Assembly (NCBI RefSeq): GCF_001640805.2
Contig: NC_066853.1
Coordinates: 21,351,242 to 21,415,241 of the forward strand
Direction: 5' to 3'
DNA length: 64,000 bases
Origin: Lates calcarifer
Taxonomy: Eukaryota; Chordata; Actinopteri; Centropomidae
Of this stretch, positions 1 through 11,980 are shown piece after piece. Under the pieces are notes generated by a model that had not been told where the DNA came from, did not search any database, and worked only from the letters and a program-made list of their open reading frames with translations. Position numbers and translations under genes: made by a program. Numbering within the stretch: position 1 is the stretch's first letter; each line of letters opens with the position of its first letter.

Positions 1-3000
1 GGTCACATTCACAGACACTCTGCTGCCAACCAGACACTCACATGGCCACTGGGGAAATGCAGATTCATGCATGAAGCAGAACAGAAGTCATCTTTGTGTT
101 CAGGAGGTGTTTGTTTGCCCTAAGTGATGCATGAATTTCTTTCACAATACCGTGTGTGTTTTCTTACGTGACACTTCCTTAAATGTTTTTGATACGTTCA
201 GTTGATGTATCTGGTGTTTTTAACTTGAGGGTTCTCGGCCCAGGCAAACAAGACAAAGAGCACAAGCTGTCATGTGCTAACTCAGGTTGTAAATAAACCA
301 CTGGTTTATTATTTAAACCTTTCACCTGGAGGTGAACCTAGAAGTGATGGCACCCAAATTGTCTGCATAGAATAACTGTGTGTGCAGAACCACTGTGAGT
401 ACGGTTCATTAGTGGGACCATAAAGTTGTTGTGCAAATTATGGAAGTTTACAATGGACAGTTTGGGAAGTAATTTCAAGCTCGAGTTTATTTAGAATCTG
501 AGCTCTCATGTTCCTTCCCTGTTTGAGCTGGGGATGTCACTGACCCCCAGATCTCACCAAATGACGTCTGGGGACTAAAACGTCACCATGACCAGTATGA
601 ATTTGAAAATAAGACCCTGGGTGTAAACAAACAGGTCCTGTGCTTTGTAAAGTTTATCAGTTCAACGGCTGAATACTTTGGACCTGCACAGCTGCCAAGA
701 GTTGGGAGGGGGGATTTCCAGACTGATGGTATGTCTGTGCATGACATTCTGAATTGCATTTATTAAGGATTTGTACAGTATGAAATGTTTTTTTTTGTCA
801 TTCCATACTGAAACTGAATGGCTGCTGCTGATAAGATACAGTAGCTTGTGACTGGCGACACTGGCTGGATTCAGTGAAGAATACTAGTGGGTGATTCACG
901 TTGCAGATGTACAAATTTTACATGTCGTTACAGTGTCACCAGATGTGGAACATAAACAACAGCTCACATTGTATTCAGGTTCCCTCCACCCTGAGTTACT
1001 TTCTAACATGAATGGATTACTGGAGTAGCCCTACTGAGCACAGGCCTAGGAATCCAAGGGACCACACTCTGTTTGAAGAGACTGACTGAAGATTTTCTAG
1101 TTAGGAAAGTCAATCCAGTGACTACACAAAACAACCACAGAGACACAAGATCACTGCAGTCTGTAAAACCCCTCAAAGTACCAGTTAAACGGAAGTTAGA
1201 GGAAATCACCATCCCCGTCTTTCTGCAGGGAAGTCGCGTCGTTTTATTTGTAGTTGGAAGAGATATGAATGCTCAGGCTGCGATGTATTTCACAGTATTT
1301 TTGAGGCATGATTTCACTGCTTCATCCAGGCACAAAAGACAGACTGTGTTGTCTCACCAGATGTGAGTCTCAAGGTCCACTGCAGCAGAGTGATAGTACT
1401 ATCAGGGTCATGCTACAGATGGCTGGTCAGTCACTGTCCTCAAAAACATTTTGTCCCTCCCATGCTTTTTGTAGTTAAACACTTGCACGTTGAAGGAAGG
1501 CCATCATGTGATTTTTAGTTACACCCAACTAACCATGTTTGTGTTTGTCTCTGTTCGTGAACATTTATAATGATGGATAATAACCTGCAGGTTGACTTTG
1601 ACAAAGGAAGCTTTGTACTGTTGTCATGAAGTCGCTGTCAGGCAGCAACATTTAAACACATCATCTAAAATCCAGCCGGTCGTTAGCAGAGGTTCATTGT
1701 ATTGAGAATGTAATAATGTCAGGCTACATTACTCCACAGAAATAAATTGGACGCACTAGTTCACAGTGTGAAATGAACTTAAACAATTTCAGAGTACATG
1801 TGATATAGTTACAACGCATATGTTGTGACAGCATAACAACTGAACATAATCCTGTGTCCAAATCTGCATCTTTCTGTGAAGTGCTACTGATGCTGTTAAA
1901 GAACTTTGCTTAGGGATAAAAAGAGGTGGAAAGTGCAGCAGTGTTTTATTTCTGCACAAACTGCAGCTCTCATGTTGTGTGAGTAAAATGATGAGTTTGT
2001 GTAATTGAAGCTGTTTTTGTGGTGTAGCCTGGTTTGTGATCTTTCGCATGAACAGCAGGTTGGTTAAAAACCGCCAGCTCTCTGGATCTCATCCTCACAG
2101 ACCAAGTAAACAGGAACTTCTTTAATCCCACTGCAGTTAGATTGTTTGCACATCAGTTGATATTATATCTTCCTCTTGTACAAACAGTCATTTTGCACAC
2201 ATGCAGGATTGTTGTTTTTTTTTTATTGCACTCTGCGGACCCCTGCTGCTCTTATCAGCTGACTCTGGTCAGCACTGTATGGATCAATGTGTTAGTTTTA
2301 TTTGTTTGAGTAGATTGTGCTTTTTTGTAATGTTTCTTTACTGCGGGCTGTATTGTTTTCATTATATTTTTATGACACGTTGTTGCCACGAATCGCTTTT
2401 CCTTAATGTGACAGAGGAGACCGCGCTGAAATCTGGCCCAGTCATCAGGCTCGTATCAGTTACATCAGTTACAATGGTTTCAGTTCTGCCTGCGAGGTAA
2501 TGCTTCCCCGTGGGCAGGTTTGACAGATATTCAGTGAATAGTTTGTGCCATGAGCCTGGGTTTTATTTTCTTCCTCCCTACATTAGTTTCCTGTTATTGG
2601 CCACAGCTGCCGTTTTTTGAACCTAAAGGTTGGCTTCAGCCCAGCTTCAAGAGCCAGTTAGGTGCTGTTAGCTTTACCTGGAACACTACTGATTCTGTAG
2701 AATTAGACTGTTTTAAATGATTCAGCTATAAATTGTGGAGATGCTTTTGTTTTTGAGCACGTTTTGAGTAAATGCATCCAAATCACACAGGTATCATCCA
2801 AAAGAAGGAGTGTATTCCTTTTGAGCAATGTGGATGGATGAGGGCATTGTCATCTTTTTTCTCCTTTCGCTCATATTTCTCTCATATTTCTGCCTCCCGT
2901 CCAGTACAGAACTGATCGTCTTCAAAGCAACTGTTCTCTACAAAAGAGAGAGTTTTTCCTCTCAGGTTACATACAGGCTCCCTCCCTGTCATGGGTGAGA

Positions 3001-3379
3001 TTGTTAAAGGTGTTTCACGGGTGCTACATTGATTAAGAATATCATACAACTTTATTGTTCATTAGAGTGGGAAAATGTTCTGTAGCTCACCAAAACATAA
3101 AAGTATGAAAGCAAGGCACACATGGTAAAAAGAAACCACTGAAACAAACATGTTGCGAAAAATGCTGTTTAGCAGCTCATAGAGTTCACAGTTTTAATAA
3201 TAATAATTATTATTGTGTGTAGAAATGCAGGCAAACACAGTCGGTATTGTTCTGTCCACCATCCCATGTGTCACAATTTTAACTTTTACACAATTGTACT
3301 TTGTGTTGTGTCTCCCCTCTTCCTCTCCTGTACTCCCCCCTCCTCCTCCAACACTCGTGTCCTCTCCCTGCATCTCCAG
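1..3379 (+). other. kcnk6: kcnk6 intron 1 (3' part)
   Basis: Non-coding AT-rich sequence that ends in a pyrimidine-rich tract and the acceptor CTCCAG at 3379. I looked here for the missing first kcnk6 exon (membrane segment M1, extracellular cap helix and pore helix 1, about 105 codons in TWIK channels) and saw no open frame with that character on the plus strand. The short open frames present are low-complexity or antisense chance frames. I infer that this is the 3' part of intron 1, with exon 1 to the left of the window. Confidence 0.7.
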
Positions 3380-3772
3380 GTTATGGCCACACCACTCCTC
3401 TGTCTGACACTGGGAAGGCCTTCTCCATCCTCTACGCCCTGATAGGCGTTCCCTTCACCATGCTGGTGCTCACCGCCTGCGTCCAGAGGCTCATGTACCC
3501 TCTGGTCCTCGCTCCAGTCGGCCTCCTGCAGCGTTCAGGCATGGAGCCTCGGCCGGCGACCGTCGTCCACTTCGTGTTGCTTCTGGTTCTGGTGGTGCTG
3601 TGTTTCTTCATCGCTCCGGCTGCGGTGTTCAGCGCGGTAGAGTTGTCCTGGTCGTTCTTGGACGGCATCTACTTCTGTTTCATCTCACTGTGCACCATCG
3701 GGCTGGGGGATTTCGTTCCAGGGACACAGCCTGGGCAGAGAAACAAGCAGCTGTATCAGGTCTCTGTCATGG
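3380..3772 (+). CDS. kcnk6: kcnk6 penultimate coding exon (P1 filter, M2, M3, P2 filter)
   Basis: Acceptor CTCCAG|GTTATGG and donor CATGG|GTGAGT. The exon enters one base into a Gly codon and leaves one base into a Val codon. It starts inside the first selectivity filter and runs through the second filter (TIGLGD) to the beginning of M4. This cut inside GYG is the usual intron position in TWIK genes. Confidence 0.93.
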
Positions 3773-4733
3773 GTGAGTGCCGTTGCTATTATCTCCCGCA
3801 TAGAACAGAAATGAACTAGTTCAGTCACCCAACTTAATGCAACCTATTATGGCTAAATACAGTGATATCAGACTAAAGCCCAGAAAATCCACAATGTTAA
3901 AGTCATATTTGTCCTTTCCTTCACACTGAATTCCACTGAAGCTGGCAGGATAAGAAATGAAATGACAAATATCTTGTGTGTCTTTTTATGTCCTTTTAAC
4001 ATTTTTCCAAAGCCATTTTTTTTTTCTAATCACACAAGTATCAAGTATAATCTTGAGGGCAAACACTGATTTCTGCTTAACCATTATTACTTATTACTTG
4101 TTTTTGCTACATTTGATATCTGATTGATTCAAAGTAAAGTCTGAATATCTCTCATGTCACAGCACCAGGCCCACTCACGTCGTCTTCTGAGGCTTGGCCA
4201 TTGGCAGTATATGTTTGACAAGAAGGTGTTGTCTCATCATGGAACATTACACATTGACGTTCATATCTGTAACTGCTACTGTTTACTGAGTCCGAAGCCA
4301 GGTCCAGCAGATCAGCTTTAAATGCATGCCTGCAGTTTTTAGTTAATGTAGGTAGATTAGTGCAGAGTGTCACTCACACTTAAAATGTATCATAGACATG
4401 TTAAAAAAATACAAATCCCAGGCTTAACATTACTCACTCTCACTACCTTCCCAGTTATGATTCAACACACACTTAGCTGACAGTGTGTAGTCGGGATGTC
4501 AAAAATAAAAATACGTTTTCCCAGAAATAACAGCTGCATACACAGATGTTGAGGTTTGATGTTATATTTTATGAAATATACAGAGTGAACAATCTAGGGA
4601 GGAAAAAACTCAAAGCTACAACACGCAGCTGTTTGAGTTTAGTCAGTAAAGTGTATTGTCAGACTTGCCCTTCTCCTCTTTTGTTGGGCAGGTTACATCC
4701 CAACATGTTTACATTAAAGAATACCCTGTGGTG

Positions 4734-4780
<47 letters not shown>

Positions 4781-7700
4781 TCTGGTAATCACTATGCAGG
4801 ACTTTGCTATCAGTGGGTCTCTGTTTTGTTTGTCTTGCACACATGGATGAGAAAACATGCAAACACAGGTAATTTAATGAGCAGTTCTGCCAAAGGTTTC
4901 ACATTATTCCACTGAACTGCAGGGGGCGGTAACAGGCCAAGAAACTAATACTAATGTGAAGAATTCAGGATTTAAAATGCTTAAAAATCAGATTTGTGAA
5001 TATTTTGTGAGCAAGAAAGTGTATTCACCACTTCTTTTAGACTACGAGGATGCACACCGTATATTTTTGCAAGAAACACTGAATGTAAACACAAGTTTTG
5101 TTTGTCCACAGGGAACATTTAAGTAGACTAGTTTAAATATGCACCTAAGCAAACACCCAGGAGCTAACGTGATTTTCACCAGGCCAAACTTTTAACTGTA
5201 ACTGAAGAGAGGTGCTTTTTAGGTGCAACACTTACTTTTCTGTGTGGAAATTTAAAAATGGCTGCCATACTGCTGCCATAGCCATGTCGATAAAGAGAAA
5301 ATACAACTGAGGATAGTTGATGGCAGCAGAAATGTCACTGCAGAAACTGCCTCTGCTTCATCTTGGGGGAATCATATTTATTCAGTTAGTTTATCAACAT
5401 GAACGTGAGCCCATGAATTCCCATTACAATACACTGGTTCCCACTACCACTGCATGTCTCTAAACCATCCAAACATCAAATTAAAATTCAGCGCACACAG
5501 AGGAAGCATAATATTTGCAAATTACTACCCTGGTGTTGTTGTTGTTGTTGTTATTTCACTACAGTGGTTACTAAAGATTTAAACAAAAAACCCATTGCTT
5601 GCATTGGGTGCGTGAAAATGAAAGCTAACGTGACACATCTAGTCTGGTCTGGTTCTGTCCAGTGAGGGGGGTCACACAGAACCGCCACATGCCTGCAGAG
5701 CTGTAGATGAGAGCAGGTCCCCCGGCGTATCCCTTATATAGTCTGACCTGACTGTGTGCAGAGGCATAGAGGTGACAGACGATCACACCACCAGATCGCC
5801 GACCGATTCATGTGTCTCTGCTGCAGAAACTTCTCCTCACCTTCTTTACTCTAGAGGAAAAAAGAGGATGTTTTTTAAAATGCTTTCTTGAGAGCATACA
5901 GTGAAACAGAAATGTATTAAAAACAGGATGATTGTCTTGTCTTGCTGTTAGGAGGGGGAGAAGCTGACCTTTGCTGCCGTGCACGTCCTCTTCATTCTCA
6001 CCTCTGATGTGAGCAGTAACACCCCGCACCGCTTCTCCTTTCTTGGTTCCTCATAAATGACACTGCTCTCCGACTTTATCTATTAACACCCTGTAAATTG
6101 AAGTTCAGTCTTCTGTGTCGCTCATTGTAAAGAAATCCTAGTTTGCAGAGAATTACGTGAAACAGAATTGAAATTATCTAGGAGCCGATATTGGCTTTTG
6201 ATAGAAGTTTGTTTTTGATTGAGCTTTAAAACCTTGAGAGAGTCAAAACAACAGCACTCTGACTGTAATACTAAGTTCAGTGTGTGGGAGTCAGACAGTG
6301 GCTTAAATTAAAGAGCAAATCCCCTCAGGGGATTTTTTTGTTCAGTAGTTTTTAGTCATGCTGGCGGTATGGTTCTGTGGATAACAACAACCGTCTGTCG
6401 GTTTGTCAGTCCACCACTTTGAGTCCAGACTGAAATATCTCAGTTATTATCCATATTGGAGGCTGATTCTGTCGTAACTTTGGCAACAGCATCTTGTGAG
6501 TCATCTTTCATCTCTTTCACTCAGTTATTCATGATATTAATTCATCTCATTTTACCCCCACAGCAAAGCTACATCTAGAAATGCAAAGTGATATCTGCCT
6601 TCTGCTGGTGCAGTGCTGGTAGCCAGTGTTGGCTTTAAAATAGGAACATATCATTTAGTGTTGAAACCACTCTCAACAATATGATGTGGAGGTTAACCAT
6701 AAATGTCCCTCTTCATAAAACGCTGTACCGGATCGCAGTGGCTCTTTGTTCTTGTCTGGATCAAGATATCACTGTCACATGACGGAGGTTATTTTCATAG
6801 TCGTGCTCTTGTTTTTCCGTTTCTGTGTGGGTGTTTTCTCTGTAATTGAATCAGAGTTGGAATGACTTTTGTCTAAAAGTGGCCATACTGTGTTTTTTTT
6901 TTTTTTTTTTTTTCTCCACTGCGGTCTAAGTCAGAGAGCTCTACAGTGAATATCTGACAAACACTCACAAGAGCTTATTGAGCTGAATGTGGCCTGCTGT
7001 ATTCAGAGCTGAAAAAATGCATTTCACATCTTTGTTTCTTCAGTTTAGCTTGTTGAAATGAAATGATTTGACCAATAAACAACCAGTCCCATCCTAAAAC
7101 ACTTTTTACTGTAAACAACAACAAAAAAAAGCTGTTGATGAGGAACCTTGGATTACTTGGTTTGTTTCTCAAACCATCTCTCAGTAGGATATACACTTTC
7201 TTCCCCCTGCAGACTTAAATATGGAGGATTTCATTTTTTGATGTGATGGTTAGATGCACATTTGCGGACACTGCTGCAAGTCTCCAGTTTAGGAGAAGCC
7301 CCATCACTTCACACGGAGCAGGCTGTGTTATATAATGATGTAGGTTGAGTCAGATTAACCCAAACAGTCCCTGCAGGTCCTGAGGAGGATTAGTGACCGG
7401 CTGCAGGATGTAGTCTGTTGTTCACACAGCCCGATGACGTGACGTCTTCTGAAACCGCTGCTGTTTCCCCAGCTGAAGTGCTGTGTGCTAAAATAGTTCA
7501 TATGTAAATGTCCTGTAAATAACAACACATCTCTTCTTTAGTGGTAAATGACTAATGTTGGCTTCTTGTAAATGGTTGTTTTAATCCATCACAATCAGCA
7601 GTATGAAATATGTTGTATTATGAGCAAGACAAATATTTTTACTATTTTCTGTCAAGGTTCCTGTGATAACTGGAAAATTTACCCATAACAGTATTAATGA

Positions 7701-9179
7701 CAGCCTGAAACAATAGATCCGATTTATTCCAGAAATGGAAATTTTACCAAAAATCTTTTATTCATTATTTTGAATTATTGTGTTGGATTATCCTTCATTC
7801 AGGTCCTTTTTTCTGTCCTCAAACAGAACTGTACAGGAGGTGAAGGCTGTAATTAGTGTTTACTCATTTGACCATTTTCACACAGTATGATTAATTTATT
7901 ACCAGCCTTCATTCTGTCAGAGAAAGAAGTGAAGGCTTCAAATCTTATTTTGCTTAAACAGAATACACTCTATAAATTATCTCGATATAAAATGTATCCT
8001 GAACCTGAGGTTATGCAGTACAAAGGCCCCAAACATCTTGAAACATATTATTGATCATGCAAAGTTCAAGTCAGAGAGACTCAAAAACTGCTGTTACAGG
8101 GCCTTTCTATGACAGCACAGCGTTTCTAGTGACTTGCTGAAGAGCAAATATTTTGGGATGGTAGTTTGGAGTTTGGACAGTCAGTCATTTAACTCACCAG
8201 TTTTTCACCATGAAAATTTAACATGTGCTTCACAGATCATTATAACACAATACAACATTCAAGATAAAAAAAAAAGTAGGTGGTGTCTTAAAAGTCCTAG
8301 ATTTGGCTTCCTGAAACCTGTAGATATAAAAACATAGAACCACAGCTGCTTGGAGCAACAATATGTAACCAGCAGGTGCTGTCCTGTGTGCCTCAGGATT
8401 TCCCCTGCACCACTTACTGTAAATGTCCCACAGTAACAGTACAGTAGTGGAGCTGAGGCCTAATCCTACACTGTTTTTCTTGAAGAGTTGGCCCACTTGT
8501 ACAGTGAGCGACTATTGTCCAGGACCTGAACTCTCTGGTTATGTGGGGCAGTTCATTGCAAACATGTGACAGGAGAAAGCCACATGGCCTTTTCTTTAAG
8601 GCAAACACAAGAATCAGAGCAGAAATAACAAACTTTGAGGGCACTCTTGTCCTGCTTTTGATGAAATGGATTTGCTAAAATAGTTTTCTGTCCACAGCCC
8701 AGTGCATGTCAGACTTTGACATTAATTCCTCGGCTCTTTAGTGGCCACATTTTCAGAGCTTTGTGGACTCTTAAGCAGTCGTGAAAGGAGGAGACTGTTA
8801 ATAACAACTGACAGTGAACTTACCAGCAGCACTGTAACCAATATAGACTTAACACATGGCATTCTGGATGTTTGTCTAATAAAAATAATGACCTCCTGTG
8901 ACCCCTGTCTTTGTGCTCTTTCCTCCAGTCTACCTGTTTGTGGGTCTGATGATGATGTACCTCCTGCTGCGCACCTTCCACAAAATGGCTGACCTGCACG
9001 GCTTGACCACCTTCCTGCAGCTGCCGCGCTGCGAGGAGTCTGAACAGGACGATGACAGGGAGCCCATCATGGAGAACAAATATGAAGACCAGGCGTCCCC
9101 TTATGTGACAGAAAAGGCTGCCAGTAAGCCCCTGGAGCCGGGATCACAGCCCTCGTACAATACCATCAACAAAGGCTGA
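3380..9179 (+). CDS. kcnk6: kcnk6, two-pore-domain K+ channel TWIK-2, last two coding exons (5' partial)
   Basis: Coding parts are 3380-3772 and 8929-9179, joined G|TC across a 5.2 kb intron. They encode the last 214 residues. The family is a weakly inward-rectifying background K+ channel that works as a dimer and, for TWIK-2, sits largely in endosomes and lysosomes. In order the sequence shows the end of pore loop 1 (GYGHTTPLSD), hydrophobic segment M2, M3 (VVHFVLLLVLVV), pore loop 2 with the TWIK-type filter TIGLGDFVPG, and M4 (YLFVGLMMMYLLL). After M4 comes the DLHGLT stretch that separates TWIK-2 from TWIK-1, then an acidic cytosolic tail. Human TWIK-2 is 313 aa, so about 100 N-terminal residues are missing, matching the exon lying outside the window. 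The C-terminus YNTINKG parallels the human YASIPR tyrosine sorting signal. KCNK1 and KCNK7 are less likely on tail sequence. Confidence 0.93.
4735..4776. repeat. poly(T) tract, 42 nt
   Basis: An uninterrupted run of 42 T inside kcnk6 intron 2. It could be the poly(A) tail of a minus-strand retroposed copy or simple slippage. I saw no recognisable element body or target-site duplication next to it. Confidence 0.95.
6893..6913. repeat. poly(T) tract, 21 nt
   Basis: Uninterrupted run of T in kcnk6 intron 2, with no element recognised beside it. Confidence 0.9.
8929..9179 (+). CDS. kcnk6: kcnk6 last coding exon (M4 and cytosolic tail)
   Basis: Acceptor TTTCCTCCAG|TCTACCTG; stop TGA at 9177-9179. 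It codes M4, then DLHGLTTFLQLP, an acidic patch (EESEQDDDREPIME) and the final YNTINKG. The DLHGL run directly after M4 matches human TWIK-2. Confidence 0.93.
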
Positions 9180-10070
9180 GATGTTGGGCAGGGGCAGAGA
9201 AAAGAAACAGAAGCTCTACCTCTGGCGATCTCTTGGTCTTGAACCTGTGATAAAGCAGGCGGACTGGCGGGCTGAATCTGAATTCTTGTCTTAATTTTTT
9301 CATTCTCTCTTATTAAAAAAACATCCAGAGAAGAGAGCACAGTAATAATGAGGAATTGAGAAGAGAGTTTTGAGATTCAGCCTCTGTGGGAGGGCCGCCA
9401 GACCGTTTGTGAGTGGTCATATAATTAACTTTCTGCACATTTAGAAGGACCATCTTAACATGACTATGGCAACCCACCTGGGCCAAAAGGCGCAGATGAG
9501 CCTTTTCCTCCTAAACACTGGTGTAACTGTGGTGTGTTCACCATACAGGCCTCTGCTTGTGTGTTGACAGCCTCAGGATCGCACACGAAGGGCTAGAACC
9601 AAAACATTTGCTACATGATTGGTTGTTGTCCGATCACTTTTGTCTTATTCTTTTCACGTTGTTTAATGTGCCTTTGGGTTGCTAGTTCATCAGGACTAAC
9701 AAATCTCATCTTTATATAACTGTGCTGAAACTAAAACTTGGTGGTAAACACAGTCTGTAAAAGCGCTTGCCGTTTCAACTTCATGAAAATTTTGTACACA
9801 TTTAAGTGCATTTGTTTTTATATGGGTGCGTTGTCGTGCTCCTTCTCTTTATATTTCACGTCTGCACATGATGGTCAAAACACCTCCAGACTATTTACCA
9901 GACAGTCCAGTCATATCCTCGGACTGGCTCGCTGGATCGGCCTTTTCTTGCTTTTGCACCACTTTAATGTATCTTCACAAGCATGAATGATCACTGGTGC
10001 TGTGAACTGACAAGTGAACCTGTTACAGCTTTAGACCACTTCCTCAAATAAAGGCCTAACTTGGACCTAA
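9180..10070 (+). other. kcnk6: kcnk6 3'UTR (inferred)
   Basis: Non-coding sequence after the stop codon, running to the first AATAAA on the plus strand. The end position is inferred from that signal. A longer form could use ATTAAA at 10653-10658, which is followed by an A-run. Confidence 0.6.
10047..10052 (+). terminator. kcnk6: Poly(A) signal AATAAA, kcnk6
   Basis: First AATAAA downstream of the kcnk6 stop, about 870 nt after it. The role is inferred from position and hexamer only. Confidence 0.5.
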
Positions 10071-10652
10071 ACTGAGCATTTCAAACAGTGGGGACGTTAA
10101 CTTGAACATGTCTCTTATTTAATTCGATTTCCTGTGTCAAAGTAGTTACGTTGCTGTTCCTGGGTCTGTCTCAAAGAGCACAGAAACTACAGAGATGCAC
10201 TGTTTGCTTCAGGTCACACAGGCAGGGCTGTCCTCTCCTATATGGTGCTGCCCCCTGGTGTCTACATATATGTAGTGCATTTTTACCACACCTTCACAAC
10301 AGGAGAGGTACAGGAGTTGAGGGACTGAACAAGATTGTAAAAAAAGAAAGAAAAGGAGGGTAAATAAGTGTTTCATTGTGGTGATTGGGGGTGTGATTAA
10401 TTTCAGTGGAAAACCAAATGTTGCTCGTCAAACACAACCTGTTCTGTGTGATTTATAGTGTCTGGATTTGAACCAACACTTGAAATGCACTTTAGCGTTC
10501 ACATCATTTATTTTTCTAACCATCAGAGTTGTCATCAAATCAACAGGCTTATTATGTCCTGATACTGTAACATAAGTTGTCTCCATCTGTGTTGGCATGT
10601 ATGTTGTAGATTAGTAATAATGTAGTAATGTATTCATATTGGACAATCATGA

Positions 10653-10658
10653 ATTAAA
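10653..10658 (+). terminator. kcnk6: Alternative poly(A) signal ATTAAA, kcnk6
   Basis: An ATTAAA hexamer within an A-run followed by T/G-rich sequence. It is a plausible distal cleavage signal for a longer kcnk6 transcript. Confidence 0.35.
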
Positions 10659-10659
10659 A

Positions 10660-11425
10660 AAAAAAACTCTGCCTTGTCCTCATGTTTGTCATCCTCTGCA
10701 TGTCTTGTGTAGTTTTGAAGTTGTGTGAAGCATTGAGAGATGTACAAGACAGACGTATCTGAGTTTTACAGGCTCGTATGTATTGAAGTTGTCAATATGT
10801 GGACTCGAACACAGAGAATTTGCTGTGTGTTTTTAGGAAGAATCATGAAATGTGTCTTTCAGATTTATACAAGAATGAGACAAAATGATGGCTCTGTTAT
10901 AGAGTGAAGTGGCCATGGGTGAAGCTGTCCACAAGGATCTACATGATGCCATCTGTCATACAGGTACAGAACAATATTTGTCTATTCCTTCACATTTTTT
11001 CAAGTATGAAAAAAGTAAAAGAAGTAAAACCTGTTCTTCCACAATATGGCCTGCATGACAATTAAAACTTTTATTGCATGTTTTGATCAGATCAGTGTAA
11101 ATTACTTCTTGACATCCTGGGTGGTCTCAATATGCTCCACACTGCTCAGGTCAGCCTTGAGGTAGAGAAATGGACTGGAAACTGAAATGTCTGTGGTTGA
11201 AGTCTGTTTCAAAACCTAATGTTAATATTCTGTAAATATACCACTGCAGCTTTTCTTCAAATTTAAATATCAGACAGTGTAAAACATTGATTCCAAAACT
11301 AATACCTGCAATGAATGTTGTCTATACATAATCATAACTCTCTCCAACAGACTACATTCAATCCTTTGTGATGCTTTTCCACTGAAAATGTAATCATTAT
11401 AAAAAGAATAAATACAGCCCATGAT
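10660..11425. other. Intergenic spacer between convergent kcnk6 and sertad3
   Basis: AT-rich DNA between the two 3' ends. No coding frame, RNA gene or repeat was recognised. Confidence 0.6.
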
Positions 11426-11444
11426 TTTATTTACATATTTTATT
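11426..11444 (-). terminator. sertad3: Paired poly(A) signals AATAAA, sertad3
   Basis: On the minus strand, AATAAA occurs at 11444-11439 and again at 11431-11426. I scanned the 2.3 kb between the stop codon and these hexamers and saw no earlier AATAAA. Confidence 0.55.
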
Positions 11445-11970
11445 AAAAACATTAGGTAAACAGGTGAACAAGCATTAGCCTTCTTTACAAAAGTCTAAAC
11501 ACATAGTATCTGAGCATTCTGCTCTTCATTTCAAAACATAACCATTAAAATATTTGTACAGAAAATAAAAGTAAATAAAATAACTGCTATGACAGTATAT
11601 TAATATACCATTAGTGAATTGTCAAATATGGTGTAACATTAAATTACTCATCTTGTCAACAAAATATGCCATTTATAAATAGTTTGAGACTGCTGTCCTG
11701 CTGTTCAGGAAGGAACTTTGCATAGAAAGCAACTTTGATCCATAAACAGGCTATAAATGTACAAAAACCTAACAAATGGACATCATGAGCTTCCTCAAAC
11801 AATTTATCTCAGTGACTCTCCTGCCATGCATTTTAGCTGTGTTAGTTTAGATGATGGGTCAACATCTAGAGCTGGTTAACTTACAGCTGTAACTCCTTTC
11901 CTTTTTCTTTGAAACATGCATTTACAGAACAACGTCCAGTTTGGCCAAATCTTACCTGTAATGTTACTGC

Positions 11971-11980
11971 TAAATAAATA
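11971..11980 (-). promoter_or_regulatory. sertad3: AU-rich element in sertad3 3'UTR
   Basis: The minus strand reads TATTTATTTA, two overlapping AUUUA pentamers. Elements of this type mark unstable mRNAs of growth-response genes. Function is inferred. Confidence 0.4.

Larger units (their letters stand above)
3773..8928 (+). other. kcnk6: kcnk6 intron 2
   Basis: A 5.2 kb intron between GTGAGT and TCCTCCAG. It holds a 42-base poly(T) run and a 21-base poly(T) run, listed separately, and a short GTT repeat near 5536. No open frame with recognisable coding character was seen on either strand. Confidence 0.85.

Noticed and set aside
2201..2500. Hydrophobic 99-codon frame, considered as a missing kcnk6 membrane exon
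   Set aside because: No cap-helix or pore-helix sequence, no suitable donor ending in G before a GYG codon, and a poly(T)-derived Phe run.
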